The notes under the pieces were generated by a model. It did no database searches. It saw nothing but the letters and a program-made list of their open reading frames with translations, and was not told the origin of the DNA. A stretch of DNA of 64,000 nucleotides from Lacimicrobium sp. SS2-24 (GTDB taxonomy: Bacteria > Pseudomonadota > Gammaproteobacteria > Enterobacterales > Alteromonadaceae), in NCBI RefSeq assembly GCF_002201535.1, contig NZ_NIWW01000001.1:606933-670932 (forward strand), in the 5' to 3' direction. The stretch's first letter is position 1; every line of letters begins with the position of its first letter. The position numbers and the translations under genes were made by a program. Of the stretch, positions 1 to 9,459 are shown in pieces.

Positions 1-102
1 AACCGACTCACCGGAGTTGACATCAAAACTGATTGGCTGAAGGATCTGAAGTTCGCCTTCGGTGGTACTCACGATTTTTGTGATAGCCCTGGTTCGAATC
101 AT
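1..102 (-). CDS. ybbA: ABC transporter ATP-binding protein, YbbA type (5' end only)
   Basis: Only the first 34 codons lie in the window; the gene runs off the left edge on the minus strand. Translation from the ATG at 102-100 gives a start in MIRTRAITK followed by GELQILQPISFDVNSGESV. This matches the opening of MacB/LolD-type ATPases just before the Walker A loop. An AGGA sequence sits about 11 nt upstream of the ATG. A GTG at 72-70 is an alternative start. The family supplies ATPase subunits for permeases of the YbbP type, and in many gammaproteobacteria ybbA lies divergent from tesA, as here. The match is convincing but rests on a short fragment, so the Walker motifs cannot be checked. Confidence 0.7.
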   Translation of the reverse strand, partial: MIRTRAITKIVSTTEGELQILQPISFDVNSGESV

Positions 103-124
103 ATTTATTGGAGTCCTGTGCACT

Positions 125-748
125 GTGTTTTCATATGTAAAGATTATCCTAGTTCTTATACCCGTATTGCTGTTTTCAGATCAACTCAAGGCTGAACAGT
201 TCAGGTTACTGATCTTAGGTGACAGTCTAAGTGCTGCCTATGGTATGCAACAAGAACAAGGCTGGGTGGCATTGTTACAAAATGCGTTGGCCCCAAAAGG
301 CATTAAGGTCATCAATGCCGCCGTCAGCGGTGAAACCACCGATGGCGGTCTTGCCCGTCTGCCCCGGTTACTGGAGCAACATCGTCCCACACACTTGCTG
401 ATTGAACTGGGAGGCAATGACGGGCTGCGGGGCTATCCGGTCAAGAAGCTACAGGCAAACATCACCGACATGATCAATCTGGCACAGGCGCAAGGGACTG
501 AGGTGTTTCTGCAACAGATGCAAATTCCCACCAACTTCGGCAGACGCTATAACCAGATGTTTATGGACAGTTTCACTACCCTTGCCGATAAGCACGACGT
601 GCCGCTGATCCCCTTTTTCCTGACAGACATTGCCCTGCAGGACAACATGATGCAAAAAGATCGCATCCACCCCAGTGTGCAGGCCCAGCCACATATCGCC
701 CGCTTTATGCAGGACCAGCTTGAGCCGCTGTTGCTGGACGCACCCTAA
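125..748 (+). CDS. tesA: Periplasmic arylesterase / thioesterase I (SGNH hydrolase)
   Basis: TesA-type lysophospholipase/thioesterase that hydrolyses acyl esters and thioesters in the periplasm. The N-terminus is a hydrophobic signal sequence ending near LKAEQ. SGNH block I GDSL is at residues 32-35 (Ser34 nucleophile), block III GGND at 96-99, and block V D179-x-x-H182 completes the catalytic set. Length is about 207 aa, close to the family norm. The start is uncertain. I chose GTG at 125 because it leaves a normal signal peptide and has GGAG about 11 nt upstream. An upstream ATG at 62 would run inside the divergent ybbA start and add an odd hydrophobic extension. Divergence from ybbA is the usual gammaproteobacterial arrangement. 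Confidence 0.88.
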   Translation: MFSYVKIILVLIPVLLFSDQLKAEQFRLLILGDSLSAAYGMQQEQGWVALLQNALAPKGIKVINAAVSGETTDGGLARLPRLLEQHRPTHLLIELGGNDGLRGYPVKKLQANITDMINLAQAQGTEVFLQQMQIPTNFGRRYNQMFMDSFTTLADKHDVPLIPFFLTDIALQDNMMQKDRIHPSVQAQPHIARFMQDQLEPLLLDAP

Positions 749-837
749 TAGCCAGTTCAAGGTGCTGACAACATCGGGACAAACACCACTAACATGGTCT
801 ATGATTAAAAGACGGTAACACAACGAGGTCAATAGTG

Positions 838-1023
838 ATGGAAATTGGATCAGCGGTTGGCAGCAATGTGCAAACAGTTCAACCCCAGCCCGCTCAACAG
901 CAAACTCAGGCGGCTGACCAGCAGCAGCGCCAGGCAGAAGTAGAAGTGGCGCGACTGGAAACGCCTTCACAAGCCCCTGATCCCGGGCAACGGGTGGGTA
1001 GCGTTATTAACACCCAGGCATAA
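838..1023 (+). CDS. Small Gln/Pro/Ala-rich protein of unknown function
   Basis: A 61-residue protein beginning MEIGSAVGSNVQ, then a Gln/Ala-rich low-complexity stretch (residues about 17-35), an acidic patch (EVEVARLE) and a C-terminus ending GSVINTQA. It has no signal peptide, membrane segment or cysteine. GAGG lies about 8 nt before adjacent GTG (835) and ATG (838) codons; I chose the ATG. The stop at 1021-1023 runs straight into a strong terminator, which supports a real transcription unit. The M-[DE]-I opening and low-complexity body recall small putative motility proteins of the YjfB kind, but the similarity is weak and I do not assign a function. Confidence 0.55.
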   Translation: MEIGSAVGSNVQTVQPQPAQQQTQAADQQQRQAEVEVARLETPSQAPDPGQRVGSVINTQA

Positions 1024-1053
1024 AAAAAGCCCGTCTGAAGACGGGCTTTTTTA
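1022..1053. terminator. Bidirectional rho-independent terminator
   Basis: A perfect 7-bp stem GCCCGTC / GACGGGC with loop TGAA (1029-1046) is flanked by an A-run (1022-1028) and a T-run (1047-1052). It therefore has a U-tract on either strand. It sits between the convergent small gene (stop 1021-1023) and the amidohydrolase operon (stop 1066) and probably ends both transcripts. Confidence 0.9.
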
Positions 1054-1065
1054 TGCTATGACAGG

Positions 1066-2337
1066 TCAGGGCCTCACATATCCCTGAGGTTTATCCTGAC
1101 TGAGTGTCAGATAGCGGTCCCTGAGCTTGGTTTGTCGAGATTCAAGCTCAACCTCCTCGCCGTTAATCAGCACCCTTTCTGGTGCTTCCATGACCTGCAA
1201 CGGGTCTCCTGACCAAATGACCACATCAGCCACTTTGCCAGATTCCAGGCTGCCGTAATCTTTTTCCACACCCAACAACTGGGCCGGATTGATGGTCAGC
1301 GCAGCAAGGCCCTGCTGCCAGGGTAAACCATTGGCTACAGCATTTCCGGCGTGTTGAGTGGCCAAACGCAAATTGTGCGTATCCATGCCAATGGACACCT
1401 TCACACCCGCGGCGTCTAAGCGCCCCGCATTAGCCAATGTGGCCCCAAGTTGATCGAAGCTGCCGGGCAGGTTGGCTTCCGGGTCGAGTATCACCGGTAT
1501 CTTCGCCGCCGCAATATCTTTGGCTACCCGCCAGCCCTCCGTGGCGTACAGCAGCACCAGTTGAAGCTGAGGATAGTCTTGTTTGAGGGCGATAACCTGA
1601 AGGATGTCTGATTTGCGCCTTGCATCGATAAACAAGGGCATATCACCGGCCACTACGGGTAACAGGGCGTTAGCGTCTTCTTTGCTAAGAGCCCCGTGCC
1701 AGTCATCCTTAGGTGTCAGCGGGTTACCCTGCAATGCACTTGCCTCAGCAAGCGCACTGAGTAGTTTGGGCCACAATACTGCGCGACTGCCACCGTTATC
1801 ATCAGCACCACCATGATCAACGGCCACGGTCATAAAGGCTCGTGGCTTGACCAGACTCTCGTCGATACCGAGGCTGAACACGGCTCCCTGACCGCCAAAC
1901 AAACTGTGGGTTGATGACATTCCCGATGCGGCCAGCGTGAATCCCTCAATACGGGTCACCGGAATCAGTGTCGAATCAGGGTTAAAGGCATAACTGACAT
2001 CTATCGCTGCACCATAAGGCGCGTAATCCTGGCTTTCTGCGCTGGCGTCGACAGTGCCTGCAGACATCCCTACTTCAACCAGTCCCAATGAGGTAAAGGC
2101 GCCGATGAGGCCAGGTGTCACCACTTTGCCCGTGGCATCGATGACCCGATAACCTGCCGGAGCATCCTGGCGTTCATTGACCGCCTCGATACGCCCGTCT
2201 TTGATCAGAACCATGCCTTTTTCGATACTGCCCTGTTCTGACAGGGTATGCACGTAGCCGCCCACAATAGCAATGTTTTGTGCCTGAACTGCCCCACAAC
2301 CCAGTGCTGTTATTAATGCAATCGCCAGCTTTTTCAT
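1066..2337 (-). CDS. Secreted amidohydrolase-family protein lacking the metal ligands (probable pseudoenzyme)
   Basis: A 423-residue protein with a signal peptide (MKKLAIALITALGCGAVQAQ) and the fold-defining segments of imidazolonepropionase-like amidohydrolases: VTPGLIG near residue 74 and the C-terminal GSLESGKVADVVIWSGDP. Aligned by eye to the adjacent paralogue, the HxH metal motif is replaced by F81-T-S83. The VHMH segment reads FIDA, the QHAVEAY histidine is replaced in LLYATEGW, and the HSDDD segment reads GMDTH. Only the last Asp survives. The reading frame is intact and signal-bearing, so it looks maintained and not like a pseudogene. It overlaps the upstream gene by 4 bp (ATGA, 2334-2337), which implies translational coupling. 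The role is unknown; a regulatory or structural partner of the intact enzyme is plausible. Confidence 0.85.
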   Translation of the reverse strand: MKKLAIALITALGCGAVQAQNIAIVGGYVHTLSEQGSIEKGMVLIKDGRIEAVNERQDAPAGYRVIDATGKVVTPGLIGAFTSLGLVEVGMSAGTVDASAESQDYAPYGAAIDVSYAFNPDSTLIPVTRIEGFTLAASGMSSTHSLFGGQGAVFSLGIDESLVKPRAFMTVAVDHGGADDNGGSRAVLWPKLLSALAEASALQGNPLTPKDDWHGALSKEDANALLPVVAGDMPLFIDARRKSDILQVIALKQDYPQLQLVLLYATEGWRVAKDIAAAKIPVILDPEANLPGSFDQLGATLANAGRLDAAGVKVSIGMDTHNLRLATQHAGNAVANGLPWQQGLAALTINPAQLLGVEKDYGSLESGKVADVVIWSGDPLQVMEAPERVLINGEEVELESRQTKLRDRYLTLSQDKPQGYVRP

Positions 2338-3737
2338 TTCACATCTCCTTCACCAGGTTGACCCAATTCAAAATCCTGTACCGGCCAGCTTGCCGGATCC
2401 TGGCGGTCATACGCCAGACCACCATCGATATAGACCCGCTCGGCCTGAGCGTAAGTGGAAAAAGGATCGGTACTCCATAGGACGATGTCAGCGTTTTTAC
2501 CCGCTTCCAGTGAACCTGTCTGGTCGAAGATACCCAGAGATTTCGCCGGGTTTGCCGACAACCACTGCCAGGCTTCAGCTTTGGAAATGTCGATACCAGC
2601 GCGTAAGCCATCTCCAAGCGCCTTAGCGGCCTCCTGATTCAGGCGCTGAATACCCAGGTCATCATCGGAGTGAACAATCGCGCAGGCACCGCCCTGATGA
2701 ACCATGGGCACATTTTCGCGGATACCGTCGTAAGCTTCCATTTTGAATCCCCACCAGTCAGCCCACATGGCAGAGCAGACATTATTTTCTGCCAGCAGAT
2801 CGGTAATCTTATAAGCTTCCACGGCATGCTGGAATGAGGCAATCTGGTAATTAAACTCCTTCATCAAATCCATCATAATCGCCATTTCATCGGCGCGATA
2901 GCAGTGCATATGCACCATAATCTCGCCATCGAGCACACCCACCAGACTGTCCATGGTCAGATCCCGTTTAGGTGGCGTCGGATTCTTTCCGGCCTCATGT
3001 TCTTCGCGGTATTTCTCCCATTTACGCTTGTAATCCTGTGCATCGGCCCAGGCCTGACGGTAGCCCGCAACATTTCCCATACGGGTAGCCGGGCCGCCTT
3101 TGTCGCCATACACCCGTTTAGGGTTTTCACCACACGCCATTTTCATGCCATAGGGTGCGTCAGGAAATTTCATCGACTGCATGGTTCTGCCGGGCAGATT
3201 CTTGACCGTCACCGCGCGACCACCCACCAGATTGGCTGACCCGGGCAGGATTTGCAACGCCGTTACCCCGCCAGCCAACGCACGACTAAAGCCGGCGTCC
3301 TGCACCCAGATGGAATGCTCGGCCCAAACCCCGGCAGTTACCGGCTTGGTCATTTCATTACCGTCAGAATGAGAATGGGTACCGGGCGAGGGATAGACCC
3401 CGAGATGACTGTGCACATCAATAATGCCTGGTGTCACCCACTTACCACTGCCATCAATGATTTCGGCGTTGTCCGGGATCGCGATATCAGTGCCCACAGC
3501 CACCACTTTACCCTGTTCAAACAGCACCGACGCGCCTTCAATCTGACCGCCAATACCATCTAGCAACGTCACATTGGTAATGGCAGTGGTGACTGAAGGT
3601 AACGGCGTATAGGTGCTGGGATAGGGATCTTTGTCAATCTCAACCAGAGGGGGTTGTTCATCACTGGCCTGTTGACCGCAGGCCGCAAGCATGGCCAGCG
3701 ACAGGGCCGCAAATAAAAAACGGGGGGAACCTTGCAT
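2334..3737 (-). CDS. Lipoprotein amidohydrolase (imidazolonepropionase-like)
   Basis: A 467-residue metal-dependent amidohydrolase with a lipoprotein signal peptide ending in lipobox LAAC (Cys20), so it is predicted to be membrane-anchored outside the cytoplasm. Visible metal-site elements are H109-S-H111 in VTPGIIDVHSHLG, H276-M-H278, H304 in SFQHAVEAY, and H356-S-D358. The C-terminus has the typical GSLEAGKNADIVLWSTDP strand segment. The family includes imidazolonepropionase-like and dipeptidase-like hydrolases, and the substrate cannot be told from sequence. It is first in a two-gene operon with a catalytically degenerate paralogue. GAGG lies 11 nt before the ATG. Confidence 0.88.
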   Translation of the reverse strand: MQGSPRFLFAALSLAMLAACGQQASDEQPPLVEIDKDPYPSTYTPLPSVTTAITNVTLLDGIGGQIEGASVLFEQGKVVAVGTDIAIPDNAEIIDGSGKWVTPGIIDVHSHLGVYPSPGTHSHSDGNEMTKPVTAGVWAEHSIWVQDAGFSRALAGGVTALQILPGSANLVGGRAVTVKNLPGRTMQSMKFPDAPYGMKMACGENPKRVYGDKGGPATRMGNVAGYRQAWADAQDYKRKWEKYREEHEAGKNPTPPKRDLTMDSLVGVLDGEIMVHMHCYRADEMAIMMDLMKEFNYQIASFQHAVEAYKITDLLAENNVCSAMWADWWGFKMEAYDGIRENVPMVHQGGACAIVHSDDDLGIQRLNQEAAKALGDGLRAGIDISKAEAWQWLSANPAKSLGIFDQTGSLEAGKNADIVLWSTDPFSTYAQAERVYIDGGLAYDRQDPASWPVQDFELGQPGEGDVK

Positions 3738-3914
3738 ATAGTTATTATCCTCTAAGGTAGGTAAACAGCGCCATTCTCTGGGAATGCACTAAATCATAGA
3801 ACACAGCGCGCAGACCTGTCATTCCGACATTCAGCCTGGCAGCTTGAATTGCTAAGTCTATTTAGAGCAAATAATCGAGCGGGGATCAATATGTCTGCGA
3901 CAGAGCCGCGTAAA

Positions 3915-4847
3915 TCACGGTTGAGTCTGCTGCAGATAAGGCAAAATCTGCTGCGCCGTTTTCAAGGTGCGAATCTGATTAAACAGCAGATCAGCACCAC
4001 TGTACTGACGTTTCAGATAGCCAAGCCACTGCTTCAGACGATTCGGGTAATAGCGTCCTTTGTCGCCGTAAATCTCATACCCGGAGTAATCTGCCAACAG
4101 CACCTTAACCTGCGTCCAGCTCATCGGCTCGGCGCCACGGATGACCTGTGCCAGATTAGGTAGTGCCAGTGCACCACGTCCCAGCATAATATCGTCGCAC
4201 CGGGACTGCTGCTGACAGGCCAGTGCATCGGCCGCACTCCATATTTCACCGTTGGCCACCACAGGAATACTCACCTGTTCACGAATCCGTGCGATCCATT
4301 CCCAATAGGCAGGCGGCTTGTAACCCTCAACCTTGGTTCTGGCATGCACCGTAATCAGATCAGCCCCTGCAGCTTCCAGCGCCAGCGCATTATCGATAGC
4401 CAGAGATTTATCCTCAAACCCCAGGCGCATTTTAGCGGTCACAGTTTGCGTCGGCCCCACGCCCGCTCTGACGGCACTGACAATGGTATATAGCGCCTGG
4501 GTTTCCTTGAGCAGAACGGCGCCCCCTTTGCTTTTATTGACGGTTTTGGCCGGACAGCCAAAGTTAAGGTCAATACCATGAGAGCCCAGCTCCAACGCCC
4601 GCACCGCATTGTCAGCCAGACATTGTGGATCCTGACCCAGTAACTGCACCCGCACGGGCGTACCGGCCGGAGTGCAGCCCTGAGTATGCAGTTCAGGGCA
4701 CAACCGATAAAACACTTTGGCCGGTAATAGCTGATCCACCACGCGCACGAATTCAGTAATGCACAAGTCAAAGCCGCCAATTCGTGTGAGCATATCGCGC
4801 ATTAAATGATCAACTACCCCTTCCATCGGGGCCAGAGAAATCTGCAT
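3915..4847 (-). CDS. dusC: tRNA-dihydrouridine(16) synthase DusC
   Basis: FMN-dependent enzyme that reduces a uridine in the tRNA D-loop to dihydrouridine. The 310-aa protein opens with the Dus signature SLAPMEGVVDHLMRD. It carries the catalytic cysteine in DLNFGCPAK (Cys98), followed by VNKSKGGAVLL. Later come the FMN/phosphate-binding elements VHARTKVEGY, PVVANGEI and DIMLGRGAL. The short length, the NKSKGG segment and the C-terminal QWLGYLKRQY point to the DusC subfamily, not DusA or DusB. It stands alone, with 177 bp to the amidohydrolase operon downstream and a divergent DUF599 gene upstream. Confidence 0.92.
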   Translation of the reverse strand: MQISLAPMEGVVDHLMRDMLTRIGGFDLCITEFVRVVDQLLPAKVFYRLCPELHTQGCTPAGTPVRVQLLGQDPQCLADNAVRALELGSHGIDLNFGCPAKTVNKSKGGAVLLKETQALYTIVSAVRAGVGPTQTVTAKMRLGFEDKSLAIDNALALEAAGADLITVHARTKVEGYKPPAYWEWIARIREQVSIPVVANGEIWSAADALACQQQSRCDDIMLGRGALALPNLAQVIRGAEPMSWTQVKVLLADYSGYEIYGDKGRYYPNRLKQWLGYLKRQYSGADLLFNQIRTLKTAQQILPYLQQTQP

Positions 4848-4932
4848 CTGTGGTTAGCCGGAATTCACTTGGTCTGAAAAGACGCGCAGTGTAGCATGTC
4901 AGCTACGTGCTGACAGTACAGACAATTCTTAG

Positions 4933-5604
4933 ATGACATTATTAGATTTCCTCGCCATTGGCTGGTTTTTTATCATTTGGATCGGCTATACCCTGTTTGC
5001 CAAAAAACAGGCCCGGTTCAGGCATTGTCTGGCGGCCGAACTCAGAGGTAAGCGCAACCAATGGATGGTGCAGATGTTACAACGGGAAAACCGGGTGGCC
5101 GATGTCTCTATCATCTCCACACTGGAGCGTAACATCACCTTTTTTGCTTCCAGTTCATTGCTGATACTGGCAGGCTTGCTCACAGCCATGGCCTCAGTGG
5201 AAAAACTCAGTGTCATGTTGGCACAGCTGGCACTGTCCTCTCCCAATACACACCTGCAAATTCAGCTTAAACTGCTGTTATTGGTCGCCATCTTCGTGTT
5301 CGCCTTTTTCCAGTTTACCTGGTCATTGCGCCAATATGGCTTTGCCGGGGTACTGGTTGGCGCCGCGCCGGACGGACGTAAACTCAGTGAAGAGGACGTG
5401 CAAGATTATGCCAATCGCGCCGCCAAAGTGATTGATCAGGCAGGCCATTCTTTTAACTACGGCCTGCGTTCTATCTATTTTTCACTCTCAACCCTGACCT
5501 GGTTTGTAGACGCAAGGCTGTTTATGCTTGCCTGCGTGATTACCATGGTCATTCTCTACCTGCGGGAGTTCCACTCCAAAGTTTTAAAGGCACTGAAAGA
5601 ATAA
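4933..5604 (+). CDS. DUF599 family inner-membrane protein
   Basis: A 223-residue integral membrane protein. Hydrophobic segments are visible at residues about 5-22 (FLAIGWFFIIWIGYTLFA), 72-90, 108-130 (LKLLLLVAIFVFAFFQFTW) and 188-210. The conserved DUF599 features are present: the N-terminal WxGY-like WIGYTLFA, NRVADVSIISTLERNITFFASSSL, and FTWSLRQYGFAGVLVGAAP. The function of the family is not established. It is divergent from dusC and has no obvious operon partner. Confidence 0.82.
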   Translation: MTLLDFLAIGWFFIIWIGYTLFAKKQARFRHCLAAELRGKRNQWMVQMLQRENRVADVSIISTLERNITFFASSSLLILAGLLTAMASVEKLSVMLAQLALSSPNTHLQIQLKLLLLVAIFVFAFFQFTWSLRQYGFAGVLVGAAPDGRKLSEEDVQDYANRAAKVIDQAGHSFNYGLRSIYFSLSTLTWFVDARLFMLACVITMVILYLREFHSKVLKALKE

Positions 5605-5748
5605 GGGTACAGGGTGATGTGAATCGTGATTGCCTGAACAGGCTATACGCTGCAAAAAAGATGGGGTAGTTGTGTAAAGGCTAGCAACAGTCAGTGCGGG
5701 TGCGCACTCTCTGGGGGACTACTGACGCGCTGTCATCATATTTTACAC

Positions 5749-6144
5749 TTACTTGGGGCAGGAATGATTGCGAAAGCGCGCTGCGGTATGGCCGATAAAG
5801 GCACCCAAAGCACCAAGGCCAAAGGCATACAAGGGCATCATCACAAACGCCATATTAATACCGGTAAGGCTGAAGGGGTTTACACCCTCTTGCCACAGCC
5901 AGGAGCCATGTCCATACATCAAGGCTATACTGGTGCCGGCGATGAAACCTCTGACCTCAGAGTATTTGCCCTCTTCTGCCAGGCTACGTTCGTGTTTCAA
6001 CCACAACCAGGCCACCATCAAAGGAGAAATTACCCATGGAAACAATGGGTTAATTATTATTCCCTGAACAAGATAACAAGCTACCGTCAGTCCAATTAAC
6101 CAGATCCTGACTCCCCTGTCCGCCCTCATGGTATTCCCCCGCAC
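5749..6144 (-). CDS. Hypothetical integral membrane protein
   Basis: A 131-residue protein with about four hydrophobic segments: IWLIGLTVACYLVQGIIIN, PWVISPLMVAWLWL, GFIAGTSIALMYGHGSW and MPLYAFGLGALGAFIGHTAA. Short charged loops lie between them. I do not recognise the family. The start may be the ATG at 6144 or the in-frame ATG five codons later (MRADRG). It lies between DUF599 and lolE, separated from both, so it is probably monocistronic. The frame is convincing from its consistent hydrophobic pattern but has no functional clue. Confidence 0.65.
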   Translation of the reverse strand: MRGNTMRADRGVRIWLIGLTVACYLVQGIIINPLFPWVISPLMVAWLWLKHERSLAEEGKYSEVRGFIAGTSIALMYGHGSWLWQEGVNPFSLTGINMAFVMMPLYAFGLGALGAFIGHTAARFRNHSCPK

Positions 6145-6250
6145 AAGACATGTTATTGACGTTAATCTTATTTTTTAACAAAACGGAGGAAAAATAAGCA
6201 AGAAACAGTCCAACACTTTAGTTTCAGAAAAGGGAATGTCCGCTGTTTTT

Positions 6251-7489
6251 TTAATGGTTGAGTACTTTTGCAGGCTCAATACGGGCAGCTTTAAATGCCG
6301 GATACAGGGTGGCAAGCACGCTCAGCGACAGTGCGATAACCGCGGTAATAATGACTTCGGAGCTATTCACCTGAGAAGGCAGAAAATCGATAAAGTAGAT
6401 GTCACCGGACAATAACTGCATGCCAATGATCTGCTCCAGCCACAAGGCAATTTCAGAAAGGTAGACCGATACGACCACGCCACTGGCAATACCCACCGCC
6501 GTGCCGATGATGCCATTAAAAATACCCTGCAACATAAAGCTCTGGACAATCAGACCGTCCCTTGCGCCCAACGTTTTAAGCATGGCAATCTCATGCCTTT
6601 TGTCGTTCACCGCCATCACCAGTGTGGATACGATATTAAAACAGGCCACGGCAATCAGCAGCGTTAATGCCAGATACACTACAGCCCGCACCAGTTGAAT
6701 GTCTTTGTAGAGGTGCCCCTGGGTGCGCGTCCAGTCTGAAATATACACATGTTGATCAAAGGCAAACCCCAGCTCTTGCATCAGCGCCGGCGCATCGAAA
6801 GGATCATCGAAGCCAAACTCGAGTCCCTGTGCACCGGATTTAACGCCAAGAATATCTGACGCCTGCTGTAAATGGATCATGGCCATATGATTATCCAGCT
6901 CGCCACCAATCCGCACACTACCGGCCACCTCAAACCAGACCGACCTGGGCGGTTTAAAGCCTCCTTGCAGACTTTGCTGGGGCATCAGCAACTGCACCTT
7001 TGAGCCGGGCGAGACCTCAAGTTTTTCCATGACCCCCTGCCCCAGCAATATGCTGTTTTGTGCAGACACAAATTGTTGCCATTGCATCTCCGTCGTCATA
7101 CCTTGCAGGCGCGACTCGGCTAATGTCCGGGCCTGAATACCGGTGACTTCAACGGCTTTCATTTTATTACCGGTCTGAATCATGGCCATCATCTTGGTAA
7201 CAGGCGCAAGGTAAGCGATACGAGGGTCTTGTTGTAGAGCCTGTTGGTGCTGTTGCCACTGGCGCATCCCATCTGCCGAAACAGCGATCAGTTCGCCATG
7301 AGGAATAACACCAAGAAGTCGCTCTTTTAATTCTTTTTCAAAGCCATTCATGACAGATAACAGCAAAATCATCACAAAACAGCCAAGTGCGATACCCACA
7401 GTTGATGACGCGGATATGAAGGAGGCAAAGCCATTCTGGCCTTTACCCTGACGAAATCGCCAGGCCAGTTGTACTGATAACATGCTCAT
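6251..7489 (-). CDS. lolE: Lipoprotein-releasing ABC transporter permease LolE
   Basis: Permease of the LolCDE complex, which extracts outer-membrane-bound lipoproteins from the inner membrane and hands them to LolA. The 412-aa protein has the MacB/LolCE topology: TM1 after [18 protein letters not shown], a large periplasmic domain (residues about 45-265) and three C-terminal TM segments including [21 protein letters not shown]. The signature [15 protein letters not shown] and the terminal [22 protein letters not shown] are clear. It is the last gene of lolC-lolD-lolE and overlaps lolD by 4 bp (ATGA). I call it LolE from its position after lolD; LolC and LolE are paralogues. Confidence 0.93.
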   Translation of the reverse strand: MSMLSVQLAWRFRQGKGQNGFASFISASSTVGIALGCFVMILLLSVMNGFEKELKERLLGVIPHGELIAVSADGMRQWQQHQQALQQDPRIAYLAPVTKMMAMIQTGNKMKAVEVTGIQARTLAESRLQGMTTEMQWQQFVSAQNSILLGQGVMEKLEVSPGSKVQLLMPQQSLQGGFKPPRSVWFEVAGSVRIGGELDNHMAMIHLQQASDILGVKSGAQGLEFGFDDPFDAPALMQELGFAFDQHVYISDWTRTQGHLYKDIQLVRAVVYLALTLLIAVACFNIVSTLVMAVNDKRHEIAMLKTLGARDGLIVQSFMLQGIFNGIIGTAVGIASGVVVSVYLSEIALWLEQIIGMQLLSGDIYFIDFLPSQVNSSEVIITAVIALSLSVLATLYPAFKAARIEPAKVLNH

Positions 7490-8169
7490 GAGGAAATCAG
7501 CTTCCCCTCATGCAACGTCAGCGCACGGTCGAGTCGCTCAGCCAAATGTAAATCATGGGTGACCACGATAAAACTGGTTCCCAGATCCCGCGTCAGGCCC
7601 CGCAGTAATTCGTACACTCCCTCTGCTGTCTTATTATCCAGATTTCCGGTGGGCTCATCAGCAAGTACCAGTGCAGGAGCGTTAACCAGTGCCCGGGCAA
7701 TAGCGACCCGTTGTCGCTCTCCCCCTGAAAGCTGAGCGGGGCGATGTGAGCCGCGATGTGCCAGTCCCACCTTATCCAGCATGCTGGCAGCCTGCTCGGC
7801 TGCCTGTGCGGCAGAGGTACGGGAAATCAACAATGGCATGGCTACATTTTCCAGCGCCGTAAACTCTGGCAGCAAATGATGAAACTGATAAATAAAGCCG
7901 AGACTGCGATTTCTGAACTGCGCTTGCTGACGGGTGTTAAAACGGTAGATATCCTGGCCCTTGAACAGTACGTTTCCTGAACTGGGTGTATCCAGCGCGC
8001 CTAACAGATGTAGCAGGGTACTTTTACCGGAGCCGGAGCTGCCGACCACGGCAAGTTGTTCACCCCGTGCCAGGGAGAAACTGATATTGTTCAACACCTC
8101 TACTGCAACCGGACCTTCATCGTAATGCTTGCACAGTTGTACGCACTCTAATAATTTTTCTTCAGACAT
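7486..8169 (-). CDS. lolD: Lipoprotein-releasing ABC transporter ATPase LolD
   Basis: ATPase subunit that powers LolCDE. The 227-aa protein starts [19 protein letters not shown], with Walker [10 protein letters not shown] at residues 43-51, ABC signature [15 protein letters not shown] near 149 and Walker B with D-loop [11 protein letters not shown] near 169. The LolD-typical [18 protein letters not shown] segment follows the Q-loop. A longer open frame extends upstream into lolC, but the ATG at 8169 gives the standard length and sits 8 bp after the lolC stop. Its stop overlaps the lolE start. Confidence 0.96.
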   Translation of the reverse strand: MSEEKLLECVQLCKHYDEGPVAVEVLNNISFSLARGEQLAVVGSSGSGKSTLLHLLGALDTPSSGNVLFKGQDIYRFNTRQQAQFRNRSLGFIYQFHHLLPEFTALENVAMPLLISRTSAAQAAEQAASMLDKVGLAHRGSHRPAQLSGGERQRVAIARALVNAPALVLADEPTGNLDNKTAEGVYELLRGLTRDLGTSFIVVTHDLHLAERLDRALTLHEGKLISS

Positions 8170-8177
8170 GTTTTTCC

Positions 8178-9386
8178 CTATTCTGCACGCAGCGCATCGG
8201 CCGGCTGAACGGCAATCGCACGCATCGCCGGATACAAGGTGGCAACCACGCAGAGCGCCAGAGACAGCAAGACCATTGCGCTGACCTGAGGCCACTGCAA
8301 ATCGACAGGCAGGCCGGCTCCCGGGCCGGGCATAACCTGAACGCCCGCCAGCCCCAGCAAGTTATTCAGTTGCCAGGTTAACAATGACCCCAATAGCAGT
8401 CCCATCAGCGTGCCTTTGACCCCGTTATATAATCCGTTGAGCATAAAAATACTCATCAGCGCCCCTGTAGTCATGCCCTGAGTGCGCAAGATGGCGATAT
8501 CACCGTGTTTTTCGGTCACCACCATGACCAGGGACGAGACAATGTTGAAAGCGGCCACGGCGATGATCAGCATCAACATCAAAGACATCATGTTTTTCTC
8601 CATTTTCACCGCATCAAACAAGGGGCCCTGGCGTTCACGCCAGTTTTCGCTGCTCAGTCCTTTTTCATCTAATACCGCTTTGACCTGAGTCCAGGCGAAG
8701 GGATCGTCCAGATACAATCGGGTTTGCGCCCTATCTTGCGTGGCACTGCGTAATAGTCTGGCTCCATCATCAAGGTGGATCCACACCACTTTGTCGTCCA
8801 GCTCAGAGCCCACATCAAATAAACCGGTTACCGTAAACTGACGCTGACTCGGCATACGCCCAAAGGGAGTAAAAACACTGGCATCGGCGGACATCAGTCT
8901 GACCGAATCCCCTATTCCCAGAGACAACGCCAGCGCCAGAGGCCGCCCAATTATCATACCGTACTGTCCCGACACCAAATCCTGCGGCGCACCGGCGACC
9001 ATGTTACTAAGAATGATATCATCCTCCGGCAGTTCCGCCGGGTTAACGGCCTGCACCTTTACCCCGCGCAACCCCACGGGAGATTGCAACAGTCCCTCAG
9101 ATTCAATCAATAATGAGGCCGCTCGGACTTCAGGAAGATTTAGCAGCGAGGCCTGCGCGGCGCTGTCAATGTGGCGCGTGTCGACAACAAAGTGTGGTGT
9201 AATACCCAGAATGCGCGTCTTCAGATCCGCTTCAAAGCCGTTCATCACCGACGATGTAGTAATCAGTGCCGCCAGGCCAAGCGCTATGCCTGCCACCGAA
9301 AACAGATTGATAAAAGCAATAAAAGGATTGCCTTTGCTGGCTCTGGCATAACGTAAGCCAATGAATGCGGAAACGGGGTAATACAC
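8178..9386 (-). CDS. lolC: Lipoprotein-releasing ABC transporter permease LolC
   Basis: First gene of the lolCDE operon. The 402-aa protein begins [22 protein letters not shown], the usual LolC opening. TM1 is [23 protein letters not shown], followed by a periplasmic domain to about residue 265. Then come [21 protein letters not shown], the coupling segment [14 protein letters not shown] and the C-terminal [21 protein letters not shown]. LolC binds LolA through its periplasmic domain. A good sigma-70-type promoter lies just upstream (9444-9472). Confidence 0.94.
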   Translation of the reverse strand: MYYPVSAFIGLRYARASKGNPFIAFINLFSVAGIALGLAALITTSSVMNGFEADLKTRILGITPHFVVDTRHIDSAAQASLLNLPEVRAASLLIESEGLLQSPVGLRGVKVQAVNPAELPEDDIILSNMVAGAPQDLVSGQYGMIIGRPLALALSLGIGDSVRLMSADASVFTPFGRMPSQRQFTVTGLFDVGSELDDKVVWIHLDDGARLLRSATQDRAQTRLYLDDPFAWTQVKAVLDEKGLSSENWRERQGPLFDAVKMEKNMMSLMLMLIIAVAAFNIVSSLVMVVTEKHGDIAILRTQGMTTGALMSIFMLNGLYNGVKGTLMGLLLGSLLTWQLNNLLGLAGVQVMPGPGAGLPVDLQWPQVSAMVLLSLALCVVATLYPAMRAIAVQPADALRAE

Positions 9387-9430
9387 GATATTAATTAGGG
9401 CCAGAATGGAGCCTGACAGAGGCTGGATAT

Positions 9431-9459
9431 TTATTGTTGGCCGATAATAGGTGTAAGCT
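9431..9459 (+). promoter_or_regulatory. Possible promoter for the PilZ gene (and perhaps mfd)
   Basis: TTATTG (9431-9436) and TAAGCT (9454-9459) are spaced by 17 bp, in front of the PilZ start at 9497. The match is moderate. It overlaps the divergent lolC promoter on the other strand, so the two could compete for RNA polymerase. Confidence 0.35.

Noticed and set aside
449-970. 173-codon minus-strand frame over tesA and the small gene
   Set aside because: It spans two plus-strand genes and the spacer, and has no family features.
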